DNA from: Acidobacteriota bacterium | GTDB lineage: Bacteria > Acidobacteriota > Vicinamibacteria > Vicinamibacterales > SCN-69-37 | Assembly: GCA_016716905.1 (NCBI GenBank) | Contig: JADJUS010000004.1 | Span: 1,674,001 to 1,738,000, forward strand | DNA length: 64,000 nt | Direction: 5' to 3' | Shown: in pieces, positions 52,699-62,215 of the stretch | Position numbering within the stretch: the first letter of the stretch is position 1 | Layout: each line of letters starts with the position of its first letter | Made by a program: the position numbers and the translations under genes | The notes under the pieces: generated by a model | What the model was told of the DNA's origin: nothing | Databases searched by the model: none | Seen by the model: only the letters and a program-made list of their open reading frames with translations

Positions 52699-53588
52699 TG
52701 ACGCTGGCGACCCGGCGGAAAGTCGAGTGGCTGATCGAGCGCGCGCTGTTTGCCTGCGCCGCCGGATCAGTGCTCGTCACCGCCGGGATCATCGGCGTGC
52801 TCGTCTTCGAAACGTACGAGTTCTTCCGTGAGGTGCCGATCACGGACTTCCTGTTCGGCACCGTCTGGACGCCGCTCTTCTACGACCCGCAGTTCGGCGT
52901 ACTCCCCCTTGTGGGCGGCACCATTCTGGTGTCGCTCATCGCCATGCTCGTGGCGATGCCTGCCGGCCTGCTCTCGGCCATCTACCTGAGCGAGTATGCC
53001 CCGCCAGGCGTGCGGCGCGTGGTCAAGCCCGTGCTGGAGGTGTTGGCCGGGATTCCCACGGTCGTCTTCGGCTATTTCGCCCTGCTGTTCGTGACTCCGC
53101 TGCTGCAAAAGGTCTTCCCCGACCTGGCGCTGTTCAATGCGCTGAGTCCCGGTCTGGTCATGGGCATCATGATCCTCCCGCTGGTGTCGTCGCTGTCGGA
53201 AGACGCGTTGCACGCGGTGCCTAACGGGCTACGTGAAGGCGCGTACGCCTTGGGCGCCACCAAGATGCAGGCGGCGTTGCGTGTGGTGGTGCCCGCCGCG
53301 CTCTCCGGCATCTCCGCGTCGTTCATCCTCGCCATGTCCCGCGCCATTGGCGAGACGATGATTGTGGCGATCGCGGCGGGACAACAGCCGCGCCTGACCG
53401 CCAACCCCATGAATCCGGTGGAGACGATGACCGCCTACATCGTGCAGGTCAGCATGGGCGATACACCGGCGGGATCGATTGCCTTCCGCACCATCTTCGC
53501 CGTGGGCATGTTGCTGTTCCTGATGACCTTCGTGCTCAACCTCATCAGCGACTGGCTGCGCCGCCGTTTCCGGGAGCAGTATTCGTGA
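52698..53588 (+). CDS. pstC: phosphate ABC transporter permease PstC
   Basis: The 296-residue membrane protein has about six helices. It opens with VEWLIERALFACAAGSVLVTAGIIGV, and the coupling-helix EAA loop is seen in LREGAYALGATKMQAALRVVVPAALSGI. FGTVWTPLFYDPQFGVLPLVGGT is typical of PstC. Together with PstA it forms the channel of the Pst importer. Both ends overlap its neighbours. Confidence 0.95.
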   Translation: MTLATRRKVEWLIERALFACAAGSVLVTAGIIGVLVFETYEFFREVPITDFLFGTVWTPLFYDPQFGVLPLVGGTILVSLIAMLVAMPAGLLSAIYLSEYAPPGVRRVVKPVLEVLAGIPTVVFGYFALLFVTPLLQKVFPDLALFNALSPGLVMGIMILPLVSSLSEDALHAVPNGLREGAYALGATKMQAALRVVVPAALSGISASFILAMSRAIGETMIVAIAAGQQPRLTANPMNPVETMTAYIVQVSMGDTPAGSIAFRTIFAVGMLLFLMTFVLNLISDWLRRRFREQYS

Positions 53589-54439
53589 CCTCTGCCTCGC
53601 GCCGCATGGCCGGCGATCGCCTGCTGCAGACCATGAGCATCCTCGTGCTCACGCTCTCGCTCGTCGCGCTGCTGGCGCTGCTGTACGACATCTGGTCTGA
53701 CGGCTGGGCGCGCCTCGACTGGGAGTTCCTCACCAGCATGCCCTCCCGCCGCGCATCGTCGGCGGGCATCTACCCCGCGATTCTCGGCAGCCTCTACATC
53801 CTGATGGTGACGGCGGCGTTTGCGCTGCCACTGGGGATCGGCGCCGCGGTGTACCTCGAGGAGTACGGTGGAGGCGGCCGCATGGCCCGCCTCATCGAAA
53901 TCAATATCGCCAACCTCGCAGGCGTGCCGTCGATCATCTACGGCCTGCTCGGGCTGGGGATCTTCGTGCGGGCGTTTGGGTGGGGCCCGTCGATTCTCTC
54001 GGGCGGCGCCACGCTGGGCCTGCTCGCACTGCCCGTGGTCATTCTCTCCACGCGCGAAGCGCTGCGAACCGTGCCGATGTCCGCGCGAGAAGGGTCGTAC
54101 GCCCTGGGCGCCACCAAGTGGCAGACCATCTGGCATCAGGTGCTTCCCACCGCGTTACCGGGTATCCTGACGGGCCTGATCCTTGCCATGTCTCGCGCCA
54201 TCGGAGAAACTGCGCCGCTCATCACGATCGGCGCCCTCGCGTACATCGACTTCACGCCGTCGGGCGTCATGTCGCCCTTCACGGTGCTGCCCATCCAGAT
54301 CTACAACTGGGTTTCCAAACCGCAGGTGGCGTTCGCCGAAAACGCCGCGGCCGGCATCATTGTGCTGCTGGTCCTGCTCCTCTCGATGAATGCCGTGGCC
54401 ATCGTGCTGCGGGACCGCTTCCAGAAAGCCCGCGCATGA
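53585..54439 (+). CDS. pstA: phosphate ABC transporter permease PstA
   Basis: The 284-residue membrane protein has six helices and the EAA loop AREGSYALGATKWQTIWHQVLP. The segment FLTSMPSRRASSAGIYPAILGSLY near residue 45 and NIANLAGVPSIIYGLLGLGIF are PstA-specific. It starts with GTG in a four-base overlap with pstC and ends in an ATGA overlap with pstB, so the operon is tightly coupled. Confidence 0.95.
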   Translation: MTSASRRMAGDRLLQTMSILVLTLSLVALLALLYDIWSDGWARLDWEFLTSMPSRRASSAGIYPAILGSLYILMVTAAFALPLGIGAAVYLEEYGGGGRMARLIEINIANLAGVPSIIYGLLGLGIFVRAFGWGPSILSGGATLGLLALPVVILSTREALRTVPMSAREGSYALGATKWQTIWHQVLPTALPGILTGLILAMSRAIGETAPLITIGALAYIDFTPSGVMSPFTVLPIQIYNWVSKPQVAFAENAAAGIIVLLVLLLSMNAVAIVLRDRFQKARA

Positions 54440-55251
54440 CCACCCTCCTTCGACCGCTGTCGACGATGACCACGGGCAACGCTCGCCCAACCACGCCCGT
54501 GAAGATCGACGTGCAGGGGATGAATTTCTACTACGGCGCCAAGCAGGCCCTGAGCGACATCACCATCGCGCTCCACGCGAACCTGGTCACGGCGTTCATC
54601 GGCCCGTCGGGCTGCGGCAAGAGCACCTTCCTGCGTACGCTCAACCGGATGAACGACATCATCCCGGGCACGCGGGTTGAAGGCCGCGTCCAGATCGACG
54701 GCGAGGACATCTACGCCTCATCCACTGACGTGGTGGGACTGCGCCGGCGCGTGGGCATGGTCTTCCAGAAGTCCAACCCCTTTCCGAAATCCATCTTCGA
54801 GAACATCGCGTACGGCCTGCGGATCAATGGCCTGACGAAGAACCGCGGCGAGATGGAAGGCCGGGTCGAGGAGAGTCTGAAGGCCGCCGCGATCTGGGAT
54901 GAGGTCAAGGACCGGCTGACCGAATCGGCACTGATGCTGTCGGGCGGCCAGCAGCAGCGGTTGTGCATCGCCCGTGCCCTGGCCATTCAACCCGAGATCC
55001 TGTTGATGGATGAGCCGGCGTCGGCGCTCGACCCGATTGCAACCCAGCGCATCGAGGAACTCATCTACCAGCTCAAGACGTCTTACACGATTGTGATCGT
55101 GACGCACAACATGCAGCAGGCGGCGCGCGTGTCCGACCAGACGGCGTTTTTCTGGCTCGGCCGCCTCGTGGAATCGGGCCCCACGGAACAGATTTTCACC
55201 AGTCCGACCGAGAAGTTGACGGAAGACTACGTCACCGGTCGCTTCGGTTAA
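54436..55251 (+). CDS. pstB: phosphate ABC transporter ATP-binding protein PstB
   Basis: The 271-residue ATPase has Walker A GPSGCGKST (about 57), the Q-loop in GMVFQKSNPFPKSIFENIAYG, signature LSGGQQQRLCIARAL, Walker B ILLMDEPASALDPI, and the H-loop in IVTHNMQQAARVSD. The FQKSNPFP wording identifies PstB. The ATG at 54436 leaves about 25 residues before the ABC fold; a second ATG ten codons in is possible. Confidence 0.97.
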   Translation: MTTLLRPLSTMTTGNARPTTPVKIDVQGMNFYYGAKQALSDITIALHANLVTAFIGPSGCGKSTFLRTLNRMNDIIPGTRVEGRVQIDGEDIYASSTDVVGLRRRVGMVFQKSNPFPKSIFENIAYGLRINGLTKNRGEMEGRVEESLKAAAIWDEVKDRLTESALMLSGGQQQRLCIARALAIQPEILLMDEPASALDPIATQRIEELIYQLKTSYTIVIVTHNMQQAARVSDQTAFFWLGRLVESGPTEQIFTSPTEKLTEDYVTGRFG

Positions 55252-55268
55252 CCCGGCAGGATTCAGCT

Positions 55269-55928
55269 ATGGAACGGCACGCACGACACTTTCAGGACGA
55301 GCTCGACGAGCTCAAGGGACGACTGCTCGAGATGGGTGGCCTGGCCGAAGAGCGGCTGCGCCTGGCTGTGCGCAGCCTGGTCGATCGTGATGGCCGGATG
55401 GTTGAGGCGGTGCTCACCGGCGACGCCGCCATCAACCAGTTGCACATCGAAATCGACGACCGCTGCTTCAAGCTGCTGGCGCTGCATCAACCCATGGCGG
55501 GCGACCTCCGCTCCATCGTCGCCGCCGTCAAGATCAACACCGACCTTGAACGCGTGGGCGACCTGGCGGTCAACATCGCCGAGGCGGTGCGTCGCTACCT
55601 GCAGCACCCGCCGGTCAAGGAACTGATCGACATCCCGAAGATGGCCGAACTGGCGCAGGTGATGCTGCGCGACTCGCTGGACGCCTACGTCCGCCACGAC
55701 CTTGGCCTGGCCCGGAAGGTGCTGGGGCAGGATGACGAGCTGGATGCACTCAAGACCCATGTGTTCCGCGACCTGCTGGCCTGCATGCTGCGCGACGCCG
55801 CCACAATCGAACCCAGTCTGGACCTGATCCTCATTTCGCGTCACCTCGAGCGGATTGGCGACCACGCCACGAACATCGCCGAGGACGTCATTTTCATGGT
55901 CTCGGCGAAGGACGTCAGGCACCAGTAG
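55269..55928 (+). CDS. phoU: phosphate transport regulator PhoU
   Basis: The 219-residue protein has two three-helix bundles with the metal-binding motifs DxxxD/ExxxD: NQLHIEIDDRCFKLLALHQPMAGDLR, KINTDLERVGDLAVNIAEAV and SRHLERIGDHATNIAEDVIF. PhoU links Pst activity to PhoR-PhoB signalling and represses the Pho regulon under phosphate sufficiency. It is the last gene of the pst operon, 17 bases after pstB. Confidence 0.96.
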   Translation: MERHARHFQDELDELKGRLLEMGGLAEERLRLAVRSLVDRDGRMVEAVLTGDAAINQLHIEIDDRCFKLLALHQPMAGDLRSIVAAVKINTDLERVGDLAVNIAEAVRRYLQHPPVKELIDIPKMAELAQVMLRDSLDAYVRHDLGLARKVLGQDDELDALKTHVFRDLLACMLRDAATIEPSLDLILISRHLERIGDHATNIAEDVIFMVSAKDVRHQ

Positions 55929-55965
55929 TCGGCAGCAGGCGGCATTTCGCGCATAATACCCCCTG

Positions 55966-56148
55966 ATGTCGGCCCGGCCTGTGTGCGTGCAATGCCGCCT
56001 GCAGCCTGCGGATCCCCGGTGGCGGCCCTTTTGCAGTGAACGTTGTCAGTTGGCGGACTTGAACCGCTGGCTGCAGGGCGACTACCGGGTTCCTGGGCCG
56101 GCTATCGATTCCATCCCCGACTCGCCCGACAATGATCCGTCCACGTGA
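55966..56148 (+). CDS. yacG: DNA gyrase inhibitor YacG-like zinc protein
   Basis: The 60-residue protein has four zinc-ligand cysteines at 7, 10, 23 and 27 (CVQC, then FCSERC). The tail QLADLNRWLQGDYRVPG is the gyrase-binding region of YacG. It inhibits DNA gyrase by blocking DNA binding. It lies between phoU and citrate synthase without overlap. Confidence 0.9.
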   Translation: MSARPVCVQCRLQPADPRWRPFCSERCQLADLNRWLQGDYRVPGPAIDSIPDSPDNDPST

Positions 56149-56157
56149 ATTGTTTTT

Positions 56158-57444
<1,287 letters not shown>

Positions 57445-57479
57445 CCGGGGCGCTTGCCGCCCATCGCACAGGAGCCTGG

Positions 57480-58409
57480 ATGCTGCTTCGTCTTCTCGGG
57501 TCGGTCGGCGTCATCAGTCTGGCAGCGGCCGCTGTCGTGGCCGCAGGACACGTGAGCGTGCCTGACCAGGCCAAGGGCCCAACATTCGACTCCGCGCGCT
57601 CCTGGGAGCATCTGAAGGCCATGGTGGACCTCGGCCCGCGGCCGTCGGGCTCGGCCGCGCTGCGCCAGACCCGGGCCTACATCACCCGCCAGGTCGCGGC
57701 GATGAACCTGACGGTCCAGGAACAGACATTTACCGCCACCACCCCGGCCGGGTCGGTGGAAATGACGAACCTGATCGTCACCCTTCCGGGTCAACGGACC
57801 GACCGCATCCTCTTCACCGGCCACTACGACACCAAGCTGTTCAAGGACTTCCGGTTTGTCGGCGCGAGTGACGGCGGCTCAAGCGGGGCTTTCCTTATCG
57901 AACTGCTGAGGTCACTGAAAGACCAGCCCCGCGAGTTCACCTACGAGTTCGTCTGGTTCGACGGCGAAGAGGCCGTGGCCGCCTGGGACCCGAACACCGA
58001 CTCCACCTACGGCAGCCGCTTCTACGCACAGCAGGGTCGGAAGGCCGGCACCCTCTCGCAAATCAAGGCACTCATCCTGGTGGACATGATCGGCAGCAAG
58101 TCGCTGAAGATTGAGCGCGACAGCTACTCCGCCGGCTGGCTCAACGCCATTGTCTGGGCCACCGCCAAGCGGCTGGGCCATTCGTCGAAGTTCGTGGACG
58201 TGGACACCACGATCGAAGACGACCACCTGCACTTCGTGCGCGCCGGCATTCCGTCGATCGACCTGATTGACCTGAACAACTTCAACGCGCTCGGGCACTG
58301 GCATACGGCGAGCGACACGCTCGAAAACGTCTCTGCCGCGTCGCTCCAGGTCGTGGGCGACGTGCTCCTCGCCGCGCTCCCCGACATCGTCAACTACCTG
58401 CGGAAGTAG
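57480..58409 (+). CDS. secreted M28-family peptidase (glutaminyl cyclase-like)
   Basis: The 309-residue protein has a signal peptide (GVISLAAAAVVAAGH). The M28 zinc ligands are recognisable: FTGHYDTK, GASDGGSSGAFLIELL, VWFDGEEAV, the Asp in VDMIGSKSLKIE and the late His in LNNFNALGHWHTASDT. Spacing and the IPSIDLIDLNNF segment resemble bacterial and animal glutaminyl-peptide cyclotransferases, so either aminopeptidase or pyroglutamate-forming activity is possible. AGGAG lies six bases before the ATG. It is the last ordinary chromosomal gene before the integron array. Confidence 0.85.
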   Translation: MLLRLLGSVGVISLAAAAVVAAGHVSVPDQAKGPTFDSARSWEHLKAMVDLGPRPSGSAALRQTRAYITRQVAAMNLTVQEQTFTATTPAGSVEMTNLIVTLPGQRTDRILFTGHYDTKLFKDFRFVGASDGGSSGAFLIELLRSLKDQPREFTYEFVWFDGEEAVAAWDPNTDSTYGSRFYAQQGRKAGTLSQIKALILVDMIGSKSLKIERDSYSAGWLNAIVWATAKRLGHSSKFVDVDTTIEDDHLHFVRAGIPSIDLIDLNNFNALGHWHTASDTLENVSAASLQVVGDVLLAALPDIVNYLRK

Positions 58410-58533
58410 AAGGCGTCGGGGTCCTGGAGTCCAGAAGTCCCGGGGTCGCCAGCAACGCGGTTTCGCCGGACGACAGCCCCACGGGAACCATCAATGCGGC
58501 AGCGACATCATTGGGCGACAACATATTGCGTCC

Positions 58534-58607
58534 GGCTGACGCCAGCCGTCAGTCGCGCCGACGCCAAACATTTTACGCGTCGGCGCCGGCTGCACGGCGT
58601 GTTAGCT
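58534..58607 (-). other. attC site, terminal cassette
   Basis: On the minus strand it opens AGCTAACACGCCGTGCAGCC and closes GGCTGGCGTCAGCC, with a GCGCCGACGC/GCGTCGGCGC stem in between. The AAC core is intact at one end, but the other has GTC in place of GTT, so it may be decayed. The TAA stop of the cassette gene lies within the first core. Confidence 0.65.
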
Positions 58608-59306
58608 GGCCCCTATGCCACGACTACCACCGGGGCTTGACAAGTTCAGAGCATTGAATGCGCCGCGGGAATAACGAATAACTTCTAGTGCTTCGGAAGT
58701 CGATACCTCAAGTCCATGCACAGCGCGATTGCAGACGTCGATGACGTACCGCAAGGACTTCCAAGCCTCATCGGTCCCAACTTCGTGTCGCCGGAGCAGT
58801 TCGATGAGCCTCGATGCCCCTGGGCGTTCCGGCACCGCTAAATTGCGCTGCATCGCCAAATGTCGTAACCGCTGCTCGATTACCCGCCTGAGGTGTGCGA
58901 GTCCATCCCAAACGGCCCCATCGAGAACTTTATATTCGATCGCTAGGAGATCGGCGTCGGGCGAGGCATCTCGCGGGAAAAGATTGACGGGGGGCGGCGC
59001 GGGATCGACAGCGATCCGAACCCCATCCGCCTTGCCAACAAACTCCTCTACGCAAGCGAGAAACATATTCACTCGACGCCGCACTTTGTCGTTCTGTCCA
59101 TATTCGGCGACGGAGAACTGGCCGACTGCGTTATCCAAGTAGTCACCGAGATCCGTCAGGGAGTCGGACGACAGAACACGCAGGAACTGTGCCTCCTCGG
59201 CGGACTGCAGCTTCTGCCTCGCTCGGTACCAAGTGAACAATTCCCTAAGCGCGACTGTGAAGAGACTGGTAAATGCTCCAGCCAGCAGACCAATGAGGTC
59301 GATCAT
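58602..59306 (-). CDS. cassette protein, membrane-anchored, unknown function
   Basis: I do not recognise the family with confidence. The 234-residue protein has one N-terminal membrane helix (LIGLLAGAFTSLFTVALRELF) and a helical cytoplasmic domain. Near the C-terminus the segment YVIDVCNRAVHGLEVS resembles the RN-x-x-AHG ending of HEPN/DUF4145-like helical domains, but the canonical Arg-x4-6-His spacing is not met. Its start overlaps the stop of the preceding membrane-protein gene (ATGA), so the two form a two-gene cassette. Its TAA stop is embedded in the attC core. A defence or toxin role is only a guess. Confidence 0.75.
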   Translation of the reverse strand: MIDLIGLLAGAFTSLFTVALRELFTWYRARQKLQSAEEAQFLRVLSSDSLTDLGDYLDNAVGQFSVAEYGQNDKVRRRVNMFLACVEEFVGKADGVRIAVDPAPPPVNLFPRDASPDADLLAIEYKVLDGAVWDGLAHLRRVIEQRLRHLAMQRNLAVPERPGASRLIELLRRHEVGTDEAWKSLRYVIDVCNRAVHGLEVSTSEALEVIRYSRGAFNALNLSSPGGSRGIGAS

Positions 59307-59683
59307 TTCCGCTCCAGTTCCTGCCGGTACTTGTCAAGAAAGGGTGCGATCTTTCGAATTTCGCCGAGCAGGGACTGCGCCGCCAAGTAGGACCGATACG
59401 CACGGCCGGTCAGTATTAGCATGGTGATTCCAAGCACCGCCAAAGCAGCGGCTGCCACCATTGCGCCAAGAGCCCACCAGGCAGGAATCGTCTTGCCAAA
59501 TTCTTCGCGGAAGTACCCTACTGCCAGAGGCACGAAAAGAGCGATTGCTGCCGCCAGAATCCACTTAACTAGTTCAAGTCGCCGCGCATGAGACCATTCG
59601 TACGCCTTCTCAAGTCGTGCCTCTGGATTCGGCACGCCCGAGGCGACAAGGTCGATTAAGTCGCGAATTGACAGCTTAACCAT
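59303..59683 (-). CDS. cassette protein with two membrane helices, unknown function
   Basis: The 126-residue protein has a soluble N-terminus (KLSIRDLIDLVASGVPNPE), two adjacent membrane helices (about 38-60 and 69-92) and a helical tail ending DKYRQELERK. No family is recognised. It is first in the two-gene cassette and coupled to the next gene by ATGA, so the two products probably act together at the membrane. Its composition is less GC-rich than the flanking chromosome, consistent with transfer. Confidence 0.75.
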   Translation of the reverse strand: MVKLSIRDLIDLVASGVPNPEARLEKAYEWSHARRLELVKWILAAAIALFVPLAVGYFREEFGKTIPAWWALGAMVAAAALAVLGITMLILTGRAYRSYLAAQSLLGEIRKIAPFLDKYRQELERK

Positions 59684-59694
59684 CGTATTCCTTG

Positions 59695-59763
59695 GGTCAG
59701 CGCCCGGCTTCAGCCGCGGCGGAATTGAATGCTCGCACCCTCCGCCGGCGGCTGCAAGCCGAT
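59695..59763 (-). other. attC remnant, part left of the IS element
   Basis: The strong stem CGGCTTGCAGCCGCCGGCGGA against TCCGCCGCGGCTGAAGCCG is that of an attC with extrahelical bases, followed by a degenerate closing core GCTGACC. The opening core is missing at the IS-facing end. Confidence 0.6.
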
Positions 59764-59849
59764 GATTCTCATACAGCCCTCCTCCTGCTCCACCGTGACG
59801 GTAGGCTCGTAGCAGGGTGAATGCGCAGAGCGCGCAGAAGGAGGACCAA

Positions 59850-60893
59850 ATGCGATTCTACAACCAGACACACGAGCACTATTGCGGGATCGATCTCCAC
59901 GTGAAGACCATGTACGTGTGCATCCTCGATGCGGCCGGCAAGGTCTTGGTGCACCGGAACATGCCATCGACGCCGGAGGCGTTCCGCGACGTCGTCGCGC
60001 CCTATCGCCAGGGCCTGGTCGTCGCGGTCGAGTGCATGTTCACGTGGCACTGGCTGGCCGATGTCTGTGCGGACGACGGCATCGCGTTCGTGCTGGGGCA
60101 CGCCCTGGCGATGAAGGCCATCCACGGCGGCAAGGCCAAGAACGACAAGATCGATTCCCACAAGATTGCCGTCCTGCTGCGAGGCGGCCTGCTGCCGCAA
60201 GCGTACGTCTACCCCGCCACGATGCGATCGACCCGCGACCTGCTTCGCCGGCGGCTCCACCTCGTGCGGAAGCGAGGCGAGCTCCTCGCGCACATTCAGA
60301 ACACCCGCGCCCAATACAATCTGCCCGTGTTCGAGAAGCGCCTGGCCTACGCGGCCAATCGCGACGGAGTCCCGGACCACTTCCCGGATCCCAGCGTGCG
60401 CAAGAGTGTCGAGGTCGACCTGTCGCTGATCGATCATTACGATGAACTCATCACGGATCTGGAACTGACCATCGTCCGCGAAGCGAAGCGGCACGATGCC
60501 GACGCGTTTCACCGGTTGCGGTCCGTGCCGGGCATCGGCAAGATCCTCGCGCTGACCATCCTCTACGAGATTCATGACATCACGCGCTTCGACCGCGTGC
60601 AGGAGTTCGCCTCGTATGCCCGCCTGGTGAAGGGCCGCCACGAATCGGCGGGCAAAGTCGTCGGGGGTGGAGGCGCGAAGCAGGGCAATGTCCATCTCAA
60701 GTGGGCGTTTTCAGAAGCGGCCGTCACGTTTCTGCGTCAGAACCGGGAGGGCCAACGGCTCAAGGCGCGGCTCGAACGGCGCCACGGCAAGGGGAAAGCG
60801 CTCTCGATCCTCGCGCACAAGATCGGACGCGCGGTCTACTACATGCTCGCGCGCCACACCGTCTTCTCGATGGAGAAGTTCCTCGCGGCGTAG
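59850..60893 (+). CDS. IS110-family transposase (DEDD recombinase)
   Basis: The 347-residue protein has the N-terminal RuvC-like DEDD domain: GIDLHVKTMYVC (first Asp), VAVECMFTWHWL (Glu) and KNDKIDSHKIA (Asp pair). The C-terminal Transposase_20 domain shows LRSVPGIGKILALTILYEI, a helix-hairpin-helix-like segment, and YARLVKGRHESAGK with the conserved Ser region. GGAGG lies five bases before the ATG. These enzymes act with a structured bridge RNA encoded by the same element. It looks intact. Confidence 0.93.
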   Translation: MRFYNQTHEHYCGIDLHVKTMYVCILDAAGKVLVHRNMPSTPEAFRDVVAPYRQGLVVAVECMFTWHWLADVCADDGIAFVLGHALAMKAIHGGKAKNDKIDSHKIAVLLRGGLLPQAYVYPATMRSTRDLLRRRLHLVRKRGELLAHIQNTRAQYNLPVFEKRLAYAANRDGVPDHFPDPSVRKSVEVDLSLIDHYDELITDLELTIVREAKRHDADAFHRLRSVPGIGKILALTILYEIHDITRFDRVQEFASYARLVKGRHESAGKVVGGGGAKQGNVHLKWAFSEAAVTFLRQNREGQRLKARLERRHGKGKALSILAHKIGRAVYYMLARHTVFSMEKFLAA

Positions 60894-61373
60894 CGAGGCG
60901 AGGGTGGGACGAACCAGACGTCTAAGTGGAGCCACTCGGGACTGAGTCCCTCAGGATCGTGCACTCGTGCGTCCGAGCGCCGCCGCATGATCATGGACCC
61001 CAAGTCCGGCAGCCCCCGCCGATGATGAGACGCTCACCTTCGCCTCGCTGCATCGCGCGGCCCCGATTGCCGCGGCCCCTTCCCCGAGCCTGGAGATAAC
61101 GGACGCACCGCACGGTGACGTCGCCCGTCATGAGGAGGCCGGTACAAGGGCACGACTGAGTTTCTAGGCCGCGAGCGCGCGCGCTCGCACTCCGCCACGC
61201 GGAGGCTGAGCCTCAATAGGTGTTGGGTGCCGTCGCAATCTGACGCACCAGTGTGAGAAACGAAGACCGCGACGACGGACGGCCGCGACCGTAACGACCT
61301 ACTTCACTGGGACACGCGACGCACCCGGTGACGATACGGGTCTGTCGTCTTGACAACCGGAGGGCTGATAGGT
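60894..61373 (+). ncRNA. non-coding 3' tail of the IS element, possible bridge RNA region
   Basis: About 480 bases without a convincing gene. It contains hairpins such as GGGACT-GAGTCCC near 60936 and the perfect palindrome GCGAGCGCGCGCGCTCGC near 61170. At 61201-61228 it holds a near-copy of the element's right end and adjoining attC core (ATAGGTGTTGGGT against ATAGGTGTTAGGT). In the IS1111 group the bridge RNA is expected downstream of the transposase. Exact RNA ends cannot be seen. Confidence 0.4.
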
Positions 61374-61380
61374 GTTAGGT
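61374..61380 (-). other. attC opening core, part right of the IS element
   Basis: On the minus strand ACCTAAC fits the consensus RYYYAAC. It lies 34 bases after the stop of the cassette gene, where an attC should begin, and the IS element follows directly. Confidence 0.55.
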
Positions 61381-61414
61381 CGTCTTCCCAGCCTTCTGAG
61401 GGGCCCTGCCTTCG

Positions 61415-62215
61415 CTATCGCGCTTCCAACAGTTCGCCTAGGACCACCCGAACGAGATCCCGGAGGCGCAAAACTTCGTCGATATCGGTGGGCGTGTGGG
61501 TGGAGACCGAAGACCGTGTATAGACCGAACGAACAAACGTACCCAGCGCTTCATCGATGGCTGCAGTCGCATCTTCCGTGGTGGCTGCCGTCGCTTTCGA
61601 TTGGCCACGATTCCGGAGCATGTACCGCACCTTCTGCTTCATCGTGGGGCCGTTTGTATTCGGTTCCTGTTTGTAGCCAGCCGCCCCCAACACGTCGTTG
61701 TCAGGCGCGAGATGGTCCAAAGTTTCTCGCAAGGCTTCACGGAGATCTGTTGCCGGTCCTCTCCAAGAGAGCCTCTCGCCCGCGGACAGGTCCAGAAGTG
61801 CCTGTTCGTACGACAGACCCGCGCTAGGAAGCAGCGCCCTCAGGGTAGTCACAATGCGAATGTCCTGGTTGTTTCGGTCGTCTCCGCCCTGCCTGCCCGC
61901 CCGAGCGACAATACCAGAATCCAAATGGATGAGGTGGCCCTTGGCTTGCCGGAGAAGGTCCCTGTATTTCTGGACACTTCCCTTCTTGTGGCACAGTGAC
62001 AAGAGCGCCTGCATTGCTGCGTCCACCCCTTCGATATGCTGAGAAGTCGTTGGATCTCCTGCGACGGAGGGGCGCACCTCATTGAAATATCGTTCGACAA
62101 TACCTCGCAAGGACTCGCGGGCCCTTGCTGAGTGCAGTTGGGGATTCTTGACTCGATTCAGCGCAGAGCGCTCCCTCTCCACGTCTGCAATCAACGACGT
62201 GACATGAGACGGCAT
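61415..62215 (-). CDS. cassette protein, unknown function, partner of the next gene upstream
   Basis: The 266-residue soluble protein is mostly helical: RESLRGIVERYFNEVRPSV..., a loop with AGRQGGDDRNN, and DLREALRETLDHLAP. The C-terminus SVYTRSSVSTHTPTDIDEVLRLRDLVRVVLGELLE has a pattern seen, as far as I recall, in proteins from predicted defence islands. I cannot name the family. The start follows directly on the TAG stop of the preceding gene, with no spacer, so translation is coupled. The cassette's attC follows but is broken by the IS element. Confidence 0.75.
   Translation of the reverse strand: MPSHVTSLIADVERERSALNRVKNPQLHSARARESLRGIVERYFNEVRPSVAGDPTTSQHIEGVDAAMQALLSLCHKKGSVQKYRDLLRQAKGHLIHLDSGIVARAGRQGGDDRNNQDIRIVTTLRALLPSAGLSYEQALLDLSAGERLSWRGPATDLREALRETLDHLAPDNDVLGAAGYKQEPNTNGPTMKQKVRYMLRNRGQSKATAATTEDATAAIDEALGTFVRSVYTRSSVSTHTPTDIDEVLRLRDLVRVVLGELLEAR

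Larger units (their letters stand above)
59764..61373 (+). mobile_element. IS110 family (IS1111-like) element inserted in an attC site
   Basis: It is about 1.6 kb, with short subterminal inverted repeats CAGCCCTCC (59774-59782) and GGAGGGCTG (61359-61367), each some 6-10 bases from the inferred ends. One transposase gene is present, with about 85 bases before it and about 480 bases after. The ends are inferred from the attC halves on either side; exact borders are uncertain by a few bases. Subterminal repeats and the long 3' tail are traits of the IS1111 group. Confidence 0.7.

Noticed and set aside
58602..59306. Firm call of a HEPN ribonuclease
   Set aside because: The NRAVHG word resembles HEPN ends, but the Arg-x4-6-His motif is not met.
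61222..61228. GTTGGGT as a further independent attC core
   Set aside because: It lies within the IS tail and has no partner core; it is better explained as a near-copy of the IS right-end junction.
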